A stretch of 64,000 nt of DNA, taken from NCBI GenBank assembly GCA_030432295.1, contig JAUIHI010000004.1, positions 62,001 to 126,000 on the forward strand. Direction: 5' to 3'. This DNA comes from Anaerolineae bacterium. Lineage in GTDB: Bacteria > Chloroflexota > Anaerolineae > Caldilineales > Caldilineaceae. Shown piece after piece: positions 1 through 6,849 of the stretch. The notes beneath the pieces were generated by a model. That model did no database searches. It saw only the letters and a list, made by a program, of their open reading frames with translations, and was not told the DNA's origin. Positions within the stretch are counted from its first letter, which is position 1. Each line of letters begins with the position of its first letter. The translations under genes were made by a program, and so were the position numbers.

Positions 1-432
1 TGGGCCAAAAGGTAGCCGCGATACCATTCGTGGTGGGTTGTAGCGTCGGCAGCGGTAGCCAGCAGATAGATCGGTGTGGCACCTGCAAAGGCGGAGACGC
101 GCAGACCGTTCGTCATAGGCTGGACGTCCATGCGCCAGTCGCCGGCCCGGGTCAGGGCGTGACAGTCGCGATAGTTGACCAGCGCTTTGATGGACAAGGC
201 CAGGGGGGCGCTGGCCCGGTGTAGATCATAGCGAATGTAGGTTGTGTTGGACCCCTGCTCCATCCAGACGCGCTTTTCCAGCAAAGCGTCGGCGCAGGCA
301 AACGACCAGACCGGCGTTGTGCCTTCCAGCCGAAAGCGCTCCAAATACTGGAATCCGGCAGGCTGCGCCGCGTCGCTTTCCCAGCGGTTGCTGAAAAGGG
401 AGTAGGCGCGCCCGTCATAGGCTGTCGATCAT
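1..432 (-). pseudogene. Glycogen debranching enzyme, 5' end lost, runs off left edge
   Basis: The minus strand stays open from about 428 to the window edge and reads like the N-terminal domain of bacterial amylo-alpha-1,6-glucosidases (GDE_N type), which removes glycogen branches. Recognisable stretches are YDGRAYSLFSNRW, WSFACADALLEKRVWM and GSNTTYIRYDL. In the family this text begins some 70-80 residues in, after a REWLVTNGLGGYASG-like segment that is absent here. Instead a good ribosome site (GAGGAAG) and ATG at 432 open with Met-Ile-Asp-Ser and hit a stop after five codons, while the debranching frame, offset by one base, has no plausible start. About 75 codons therefore seem deleted near 418-430, not a multiple of three. 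It lies 7 bases downstream of the CBM48 gene and is probably in the same operon. Family identity is fairly sure; whether the deletion is real or an assembly error is open. Confidence 0.75.
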
Positions 433-439
433 ATCTTCC

Positions 440-736
440 TCACACCTGTACCACAGAGTCATCTGCACCAAATTCATTGGGTGTATAGGCATCCGCGGCC
501 CAATCATTTTCCCAACGGTCGTCATCCAGCAGGAAGCGATAGCGATACTCCTGGCCGGATGGCAGGCCGAGGGTCAGCGCAAAACTGCCGTCCTTGCGCC
601 GTTTCATGGGGTGTGCCGATGGTTCCCAATCGTTGAACTCTCCGCAGAGACAAGCGCTCTGGGCGTTTACTGCGGCCGGGAGTTCAAAGGTGACGCGACA
701 GCTTTTGCCGCTCTTGACATACGTCTTTTTAAGCAT
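440..736 (-). CDS. CBM48 / isoamylase early-set domain protein (98 aa)
   Basis: A single small glycan-binding module of the CBM48/AMPK-beta type, which binds starch- or glycogen-like alpha-glucans. The motif ACLCGEFNDWEPSAHPMKRR carries the FNDW core of the fold, and GQEYRYRFLLDDDRWENDW is the matching second half. There is no signal peptide or catalytic domain, so it should act in the cytoplasm. The start is supported by AGAAAGGAAA just upstream of the ATG. It precedes the debranching-enzyme remnant by 7 bases, which suggests a targeting or regulatory subunit for glycogen breakdown. The C-terminus YTPNEFGADDSVVQV is typical of stand-alone members. Confidence 0.88.
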   Translation of the reverse strand: MLKKTYVKSGKSCRVTFELPAAVNAQSACLCGEFNDWEPSAHPMKRRKDGSFALTLGLPSGQEYRYRFLLDDDRWENDWAADAYTPNEFGADDSVVQV

Positions 737-769
737 GAGATTTTCCTTTCTGAAAAATAGGATGGCGAA

Positions 770-1627
770 CTACAGGACCACCTGGCCGAGGGTGAGTACA
801 GCGACCAGAATGAATAGCAGCGCCAGGCTGATCTCCAGCGTGCGTTGGGGGATTGCACTGGCGACACGTGAACCAAACTGCCCGCCGATGATCACACCCG
901 GAACTGTGAAGATACAGATGCTGAGCACAGTGGGCAGGGCATCACCGCCGGCGGTAGCGAAGCGGAGCAGGTGACCGGCTGAGGCGATCAGCGCTGTGAC
1001 TGCCACAACAAAGACGCTGGTTGCTACCGAGACTTTGCTGGGAACCCGGCAGCGCTGGAGCAAGAAATATCCGTTCATTTCGCCCAGTCCGGTCGAGACC
1101 ATACCCATAAAGAGCGCGCCCACACCGGCAATCAATCTGCCTTCGGTGCGGTTGCAGACCGTATAGCGGATTTCCTCTCCGTCGGCGGCCATCAGGCAGG
1201 TTTCGGCCTTGTCGCCGCCGTATTGGGTGTCGATGGCTGCATCCAGATGGGTCACATCCTCGTGGGCGGGCTGGCGCAGAAAGCTGAGCGCCACCACAAA
1301 GAGACCCACCCCCAGAATCACTTTGAGGAAAACATCCGGAATCAGACTCGAAGCCACAGCGCCGACGATCGCCATTGGGATCGTCGCCAGGAGCAGCGAA
1401 GCCCCTAGATGGTAATCAATCAGCCGCTTGCGAAAATAGGCGAACAGACCGCTGGCAAAACCGAAGACTTCGGTGATGAGTGCTGTCCCGATGGCGACCT
1501 CCGGCGGCAGACGCAGGGCCAGAATAAAAAGGGGCGAGAAGAAGGTGGCCCCCTCTACACCTGACGCCATGGCAACCGTCGCAACCAAAATCGAAATTGG
1601 AAACATAAACCAGTATTCGAAAGACAC
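770..1627 (-). CDS. TauE/SafE family sulfite/anion exporter-like permease (285 aa)
   Basis: An integral membrane protein of the TauE/SafE (former DUF81) family with about eight hydrophobic helices in two repeats. The first is signalled by MASGVEGATFFSPLFILAL and the second by GMVSTGLGEMNGYFLLQRC. A hydrophilic loop of about 50 residues (DVTHLDAAIDTQYGGDK and on) separates the halves. The family exports small sulfur-containing or organic anions, but the substrate cannot be read here. Start is GTG, overlapping the TAG stop of the lactonase gene by one base (TAGTG), so the two should be translationally coupled. A 33-base gap follows before the CBM48 gene. Confidence 0.85.
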   Translation of the reverse strand: MSFEYWFMFPISILVATVAMASGVEGATFFSPLFILALRLPPEVAIGTALITEVFGFASGLFAYFRKRLIDYHLGASLLLATIPMAIVGAVASSLIPDVFLKVILGVGLFVVALSFLRQPAHEDVTHLDAAIDTQYGGDKAETCLMAADGEEIRYTVCNRTEGRLIAGVGALFMGMVSTGLGEMNGYFLLQRCRVPSKVSVATSVFVVAVTALIASAGHLLRFATAGGDALPTVLSICIFTVPGVIIGGQFGSRVASAIPQRTLEISLALLFILVAVLTLGQVVL

Positions 1628-2399
1628 TAGGATTTCCCCCCGGATTTTAGATTCAATGGCAATTGCGCCGCTGCCTTCTCATCGAGCCACCACATAAGCG
1701 CGCCCGCCTCCGGGCGAATGCGTTGCGCCGGCCAACGGGATAGATCGCGCGCACCGGCGAGGGTGGCTGTTACGGCAGCGGTTTTGTTTTGGCCTGTCAC
1801 CAGAAAGGCGATGATGCGGGCGCTGTTGAAGACCTGCGGCGTCAAGGTGACGCGATTGGCCGGGCGGTCCTGATAGGTGGCCATCACAGCGATGGCTGGA
1901 GCATCGGATGCGGTGGGCAACGGCGATCCAGGGAAAAGGGAGGCCGTATGCCCATCGGCCCCCAGTCCTAGGAATACCCAATCGAAACAGGGCCACTTCT
2001 CACCCGGATCGGCAAATTCGCGCAGTTGCCGGACGTAATCCGTCGCGGCTGCGTCGGGTTCCCATTCTCCCCGGATGCGGTGGACGTTTTCGGCTGGGAT
2101 TGGGACGTGACCAAGCACGGTCTGCTGCGCCTGGTTGTAGTTGCTTTCCGGATCATCCGGCGGAACACACCGTTCGTCGCCCCAGAAAAGTGCATGCGTG
2201 CCCAGGGCAAGCCTTCCCTATAGGGCGGATGGGTCAGCCGCTCATATAGGGCTTGAGGCGTGCCACCACCGACCAGCGTGGCTACAAAGCGGCCACGCTG
2301 GCGAATTGCCTGTTTGACCGCTCCTACGAACTGTTCAGTGATAGCCTGGCTCAGGGCCGCCCCGTCTGTGCAAATTGTGATTATTGGCTCGCTTCCCAT
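1627..2399 (-). pseudogene. pgl: 6-phosphogluconolactonase, split by a frameshift
   Basis: The product hydrolyses 6-phosphogluconolactone, the second step of the oxidative pentose phosphate pathway; zwf lies 11 kb away. The first frame (start 2399) gives LVGGGTPQALYERL and then MHFSG; the second gives DERCVPPDDPESNYNQAQQ and on through FDWVFLGLGADGHTASLFPG, the family signature, to the end at 1627. The frames join at about 2188-2192 in a run of four T (coding sense CACTTTTCTGGGG). One extra T would restore His-Phe-Phe-Trp-Gly-Asp-Glu-Arg, matching the family HLFWGDER motif. This is a one-base loss in a homopolymer, which may be a sequencing error rather than inactivation. Length when repaired, about 257 residues, is normal. 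Confidence 0.85.
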
Positions 2400-2528
2400 A
2401 CCTATCCTCCGCTATTCCATCCCCTGTAGCGGCAAACAACGCTGTATCGGGGCTGCGTAGTACGCGTGGTAGTCTGTTTACAAAATTGAGTGTGGCTGCG
2501 GCCCATGCTGGCAGACGGAGCGCAGAGA

Positions 2529-2774
2529 TCACACGATAGAAGCAGCAAGCGCGCGCAAAATCGTGTGGTATTCTTGGCGGCAGTCTGGACACATCATGAG
2601 ATGTTGCCGCATGGATGGCATCAGCCAGCCTACATCTTCGCCGCGTGCGGCTTCGTCTGCGCACCGATCCATCAAACGATATGCTTCACGGCAGGAAATT
2701 TCCACCGTGTGCGTTTGCCCAATCTGGTGCAATAGGCGTTTGATCGTTTCTAGGGAGAACGTCGGCATGGGCAT
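2529..2774 (-). CDS. Small zinc-finger (zf-HC2-like) anti-sigma-type protein (81 aa)
   Basis: A short protein whose C-terminal half has HLMMCPDCRQEY, the H-x3-C-x2-C pattern of anti-sigma-factor zinc fingers, preceded by SCREAYRLMDRCADEAARGED. Such domains bind and restrain ECF sigma factors, usually releasing them on a redox signal. There is no membrane segment and no sigma-factor gene nearby in the window, so the partner is unknown. The motif class is clear but the function is inferred. Confidence 0.65.
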   Translation of the reverse strand: MPMPTFSLETIKRLLHQIGQTHTVEISCREAYRLMDRCADEAARGEDVGWLMPSMRQHLMMCPDCRQEYHTILRALAASIV

Positions 2775-2990
2775 CTTTGAATGACCGCATACGAGAACAC
2801 GAGTGTTGTCGGCAATTTGCGAATTGGATAGCCACCTCTCTCTGTTTCGGACGCAGTGACTCCGCTATCTCTTACCCCTGCCAGGTAGAAATAGCAGTTC
2901 GTTGGGTTCGATTAGAATACGATTCCCTTCGATAACTGCGTTTTGGGTAAGATAATCGATGCCAGCAGCATCTGATCAGGAGAGGTTCGA

Positions 2991-3968
2991 TTGCCCGGTC
3001 CAGATGCTGTGGATCGCATCTTCATGTGGTCTGACCGTAACCCACAGGTGCTGCGCAGCCTGCAGTCGCTGTATACACATGGACGGCTGGCAGACACCGG
3101 CTATCTTTCCATTCTGCCTGTGGACCAGGGAATTGAACACTCGGCAGGGGCATCCTTTGCGCCGAACCCCGACTACTTTGACCCGGAAAATATCGTGCGG
3201 CTGGCCATAGAGGGCGGTTGCAATGCCGTAGCCTCGACGCTGGGCGTATTGGGGTCGGTTGCGCGCAAGTATGCACATCGGATTCCCTTTGTGGTCAAAA
3301 TTAACCACAACGAACTGCTGACTTACCCGAACAAATCTGACCAAATATTCTTTGCCCATGTCAAACAGGCGTGGGATATGGGTGCCGTTGCGGTGGGAGC
3401 AACCATCTACTTTGGCTCGCCAGAGTCAACCCGGCAGATCACCGAGGTGAGCGCAGCCTTTAGGGCCGCACATGAACTGGGCATGGCTACTATCCTGTGG
3501 TGTTACACACGTAACGACGCCTTCAAAATAGACGGCAATGACTATCATACCAGCGCGGATCTGTCGGGCCAGGCCAACCATTTGGGCGTCACCATCGAGG
3601 CCGACATCATCAAGCAGAAGCTACCGGAGCGAAACGGCGGATACAAAGCGCTGCGCTCTGGGGGTTCAAGCTATGGCCGACTGGGCGAGCGTATGTACAC
3701 GGATCTGAGCAGCGACCATCCCATTGACCTGACTCGTTATCAAGTGCTCAACAACTATATGGGCCGTATGGGGCTGATCAATTCGGGTGGTCCGTCGGGC
3801 AATAACGACATCGCAGAGGCGGTGCGGACGGCAGTGATTAACAAGCGGGCCGGAGGAATGGGCTTGATCAGTGGACGCAAGGCTTTCCAGAAGCCGCTCG
3901 CACAGGGGGTGGAACTCCTCAATGCAATTCAGGATGTCTATCTGTGCCCGGAGGTGACTGTGGCGTAG
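2991..3968 (+). CDS. fbaB: Class I fructose-bisphosphate aldolase, FbaB/DhnA type (325 aa)
   Basis: Cleaves fructose 1,6-bisphosphate to glyceraldehyde 3-phosphate and dihydroxyacetone phosphate through a Schiff-base lysine. Strong family blocks include [50 protein letters not shown] and [20 protein letters not shown]. The start is TTG at 2991, preceded by a strong AGGAGAGG ribosome site, with an in-frame TGA at 2973 ruling out anything further upstream. The protein is therefore about 20-25 residues shorter at the N-terminus than E. coli FbaB and opens directly at the PGxDxVDR segment. The gene is convergent with the selenoprotein gene across a 230-base gap that holds overlapping inverted repeats. 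Confidence 0.92.
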   Translation: MPGPDAVDRIFMWSDRNPQVLRSLQSLYTHGRLADTGYLSILPVDQGIEHSAGASFAPNPDYFDPENIVRLAIEGGCNAVASTLGVLGSVARKYAHRIPFVVKINHNELLTYPNKSDQIFFAHVKQAWDMGAVAVGATIYFGSPESTRQITEVSAAFRAAHELGMATILWCYTRNDAFKIDGNDYHTSADLSGQANHLGVTIEADIIKQKLPERNGGYKALRSGGSSYGRLGERMYTDLSSDHPIDLTRYQVLNNYMGRMGLINSGGPSGNNDIAEAVRTAVINKRAGGMGLISGRKAFQKPLAQGVELLNAIQDVYLCPEVTVA

Positions 3969-4051
3969 ACTGGCGGGAAGAGGGCCAGCCGCGGGGCGTT
4001 GGACAAGCGGACGCTGTTTTTCCTGGCCTCGGGGCATGGGCAGGGGGTAAT

Positions 4052-4102
4052 GCATATCGATGGCCTGCTGGAGTCGCATTCCCATCGATATGCGACTCCA
4101 GC
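4052..4102. repeat. Two overlapping, mutually exclusive inverted repeats
   Basis: GCATATCGATGG at 4052-4063 pairs perfectly with CCATCGATATGC at 4082-4093. Independently, a 13-base arm starting GCTGGAGTCG at 4067-4079 pairs perfectly with 4090-4102. The second arms share bases 4090-4093, so both hairpins cannot form at full length together. The element lies between the convergent fba and selenoprotein genes, where a bidirectional terminator would be expected, but no T-run follows. Confidence 0.7.
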
Positions 4103-4198
4103 TAATTCTCTATCCCACGATGCCATCGACCCGGTGGCAGTCATCATCCAACGCGTCGACCAGAATGGGTCGAGTGACGCCCGCTCATTCAGTGCCGT

Positions 4199-5152
4199 TC
4201 ACAGGGAAAACGTTCGTACTGTGCCTGCTTCGCTTGCCGTTTCCAGCAGATCCAACGCTGCCTCGAGAACCTGCCGCTGGCGGTCTCGGTCGCCAGGTCT
4301 ACCAAGCGGCCTGCCCATTCGGTGCGGCGTGATAAGCACCCGCGCTGCGTGCATCGCTTCCAGTCTCGCTTGAAATGCCTTCACCGCGATAATGACAGTG
4401 GGGATACCGGCTTCTTCCAACAGGCGGGCGACGTGTCCCACGGACACGTGGCAAACCGGTCAGACCGGCACAAGCAAGACGGCGTCAACGGCCTGTGCCT
4501 GGATCATCTCAATCCATTGGGGGGCCGTGCGTTTGATCAGCGGCGTTTGAGCGCAGGCACCCACGAAGGAATAGGCCGTTTCTGCCAATTCACCGATCCT
4601 GCCTTCGTCAACCAACGCGCGCAGATGCTCAAGCGGAAAGGCCACATTCGGATCGGTCAGCGCTGCACAGATGTCGTAGCCGCCATGGCGAACGCGCAGT
4701 TGATGGGTAGGCGTATCTACAGGAATTGCAGAGAGTTGCGGTTCTTCACGCAAAAAATCATTGATGCGTTCGATGGCTTCGGCTTGGCTCATATTCTCCA
4801 TGCCGAGTGGTTTGGGGTCGTTCCCCGCTACAAAGTGCCCACTCGACGTCAACAACATCAACCTGGCTGCGGAGATCGGTTTGCCTATCGGCGTGAATGG
4901 GCCATCGTCATAGGTCCACCCCTTTACGCCCGCATAGCCGCGCACCTGCCAGTCGAAGATGTGGTCGGCAACGGGGCCGTAGTCACTGCTGTCCGCGGCG
5001 TATCCCAGTTTCCACAGTAACTCTTGAAAGAACTGCGCCACCTCCTCGCTTGAAAATTTTGCCAAAAATTTGAAGTTCAGATCGGTTCGGCTACCGTAGT
5101 TCAACGAAGCGGCAAACTCTGTTAACATTTCCTCTTTTGTATCTGTAGACAT
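4199..5152 (-). CDS. GrdB/PrdB-like reductase, putative selenoprotein with in-frame UGA (317 aa)
   Basis: Related to the glycine/sarcosine/betaine/D-proline reductase selenoprotein B family, which reductively cleaves its substrate with a catalytic selenocysteine. Read through one TGA at 4460-4462 the product is 317 residues. The region reads AVLLVPV-(UGA)-PVCHVSVGHVARLLEEAG, placing the UGA exactly at the first position of the family's redox motif U-x-x-C. Sequence after the UGA continues in the same frame with clear family resemblance (EEAGIPTVIIAVKAF) to a TAA-type end at 4199. An 8-bp hairpin starts 10 bases after the UGA (separate entry). Start is ATG with AGGAG about 12 bases upstream. 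The Cys of the UxxC pair is kept. If read as a stop, translation would give a 230-residue protein cut at its active site, or a nonsense pseudogene. No selenocysteine-insertion genes lie in the window. Confidence 0.8.
4431..4449 (-). promoter_or_regulatory. SECIS-like hairpin just after the UGA codon
   Basis: On the coding strand, ACGTGTCC and GGACACGT form a perfect 8-bp stem closed by the loop GTG. The stem starts 10 bases after the UGA and the loop lies 18 bases after it. This fits the known geometry of bacterial SECIS elements: a stem-loop inside the reading frame, loop about 16-37 nt from the UGA, and a G among the first loop bases. The hairpin also encodes the conserved HVSVGHV peptide, so some pairing could be coincidental. 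Confidence 0.65.
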
Positions 5153-5218
5153 CGGTCATTCAACTCCTCTGCGAATGGTATGCTGGTTGACGAGATAATT
5201 CGATGATTGCAGAGAAAA

Positions 5219-6802
5219 TCAGGCAGCGAAGGGTAAGAAGATCAGAAATGTGCTGCCCTGCCCCGGCACACTCTCCAGCCAGATGCGCCCACCCATCGCT
5301 TCCATTGCCAATTGGCAGAATGACAGTCCCACACCATAGCCACTGCCTGGGGCGGAACCTGTCGAAAATAGTTGAAATATCCGCGTCTGTGCCTCTGGGG
5401 ATATACCAGGGCCCTGATCGGTCACGGCCATTTGAACCCCGCTTTTGCCTTCTTTGACGCGCACCTGCGCCGCGATGGTAATCGATCCCCCGTCGGGTGT
5501 GAATTTGATAGCGTTGTCGAGCAGGTTACGCAACACCCGCTCGAGTAGGTAGGGATCGCCCTGGACCGGGGGCAATTCAGCAGGGAATTGGAACGCCAGT
5601 TCCAGATTTTGTTGCGCCAGATGGACGGAGAACTCGTGCGCGATGTTCTGGATCACATCGGTTGCTGAAACAGATTGGATGGACACAGGCATTTGCTTCT
5701 GTTCCAGGCGATGGACGTCCAGAATGTTCTGGACCAAAGCGATAGCCTGCTTTGCGCCTTGGCGGATGAAACCGAGGAATTCACGCGCGCCCTCATTTTC
5801 TGCAGCGATCTCGAAATCCAACATTTCGGCGCTGGCGTCGATTATTCCCAGCGGGTGGCGCAGATCGTGGACAATCATATCGACAAAGGCTTGACGCATT
5901 TCCCGCAAAGCCCGGCGTTCGCTGATATCGACGGCCACCGAGCGGCTGGCGACGACCTCGCCCTCGGCGTTACGGATGGGAGTCACAGTCAGATCGATCC
6001 ATACAGTGCTGCCGTCGGCCCGGCGCAGTTGCATCTCCCGCTCCCGGATTTCCGTTCCGTCCAGAAACTCGACAAAAGTGCCCTGAGCACTCACCGTCAC
6101 AGGCGAGTCGACATGGATGTCAACGACTGCGCGGCCGATCAGGTCAGCAGCTATATAGCCGGTGAGCTTTTCGGCCTGCTGATTGACGTGGTAGATACGC
6201 CCATCGTTGCCCACGGAGAAGTAGGCGTTGGGCGCATTTTCATAGAGTTCCCGATAGCGTAGCTCGCTCACTCGCAATGCGACCTCGGCTTCTTTGCGAG
6301 TCGCGATCTCCTGTTTGTATTGCAGGCAATGCAGGGCAGGCCCAATCGGAGTCGCAGCCAGTTGAACCCATTGCCAGGTTGTCGCATCGAAGGGATGGAG
6401 CGCGGAGGAACCAAGAAGTAGGTACCCCTGGCACGCATCGCCGCTGAGCAGGGGCAGAATTCCCAACGAGCGCAGATCGGCAGATAACAAAGAAGTGCGT
6501 AACAGACTGGGAATGGCGGCCTCTTGCAGGTCCGACAGCAGGAACGACTGGGGAGCCTGGGGCTGTACCCACGCCAGAAGCAGGGGAAGAAAGGCGTGTG
6601 GGTCTGCCGGTGTGTCAGGCCAAATGGAGACAACCCGTCTCTCTTTATCGAGTTCGACGAGCAAAACCTGCTCAACCTGCGGCCAAGAACAGAGAAATTT
6701 CTGTATGGCAGTTAGCATTTCCCCAGGCTTTCCGGCGCGAATCACCGTGTCGTACAAGGCGTGGAGGTCTGACAGGTTTTGAGAAACTGTGGTCTCGATC
6801 AT
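5219..6802 (-). CDS. PAS-domain sensor histidine kinase, soluble (527 aa)
   Basis: Order of parts: a GAF-like N-terminal region (about 1-165), a PAS domain (about 181-295, ELYENAPNAYFSVGNDGRIY), a HisKA dimerisation helix with phospho-accepting His312 in VHDLRHPLG, and a HATPase domain with N-box NLLDNAIKF and G-boxes DQGPGIS and GYGVGLSF. No membrane segment is seen, so it probably senses an intracellular signal. The start at 6802 (ATG-Ile-Glu-Thr, GGAG upstream) is chosen over an earlier one at 6970 that would overlap the preceding kinase gene. It follows that gene by 47 bases, so they are likely co-transcribed. No response regulator is present in the window. Confidence 0.87.
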   Translation of the reverse strand: MIETTVSQNLSDLHALYDTVIRAGKPGEMLTAIQKFLCSWPQVEQVLLVELDKERRVVSIWPDTPADPHAFLPLLLAWVQPQAPQSFLLSDLQEAAIPSLLRTSLLSADLRSLGILPLLSGDACQGYLLLGSSALHPFDATTWQWVQLAATPIGPALHCLQYKQEIATRKEAEVALRVSELRYRELYENAPNAYFSVGNDGRIYHVNQQAEKLTGYIAADLIGRAVVDIHVDSPVTVSAQGTFVEFLDGTEIREREMQLRRADGSTVWIDLTVTPIRNAEGEVVASRSVAVDISERRALREMRQAFVDMIVHDLRHPLGIIDASAEMLDFEIAAENEGAREFLGFIRQGAKQAIALVQNILDVHRLEQKQMPVSIQSVSATDVIQNIAHEFSVHLAQQNLELAFQFPAELPPVQGDPYLLERVLRNLLDNAIKFTPDGGSITIAAQVRVKEGKSGVQMAVTDQGPGISPEAQTRIFQLFSTGSAPGSGYGVGLSFCQLAMEAMGGRIWLESVPGQGSTFLIFLPFAA

Positions 6803-6849
6803 TCGCGCGTCTCCGTCCGGGAAGCCAGTGAAATATCGGGGGGCACATA

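Noticed and set aside
4460-4462. Ordinary nonsense mutation in the reductase gene
   Set aside because: Not excluded, but the UGA at the exact Sec position plus a hairpin at the right distance makes recoding more likely.
4322-5020. 232-codon plus-strand frame opposite the selenoprotein gene
   Set aside because: Antisense shadow without recognisable motifs or a ribosome site.
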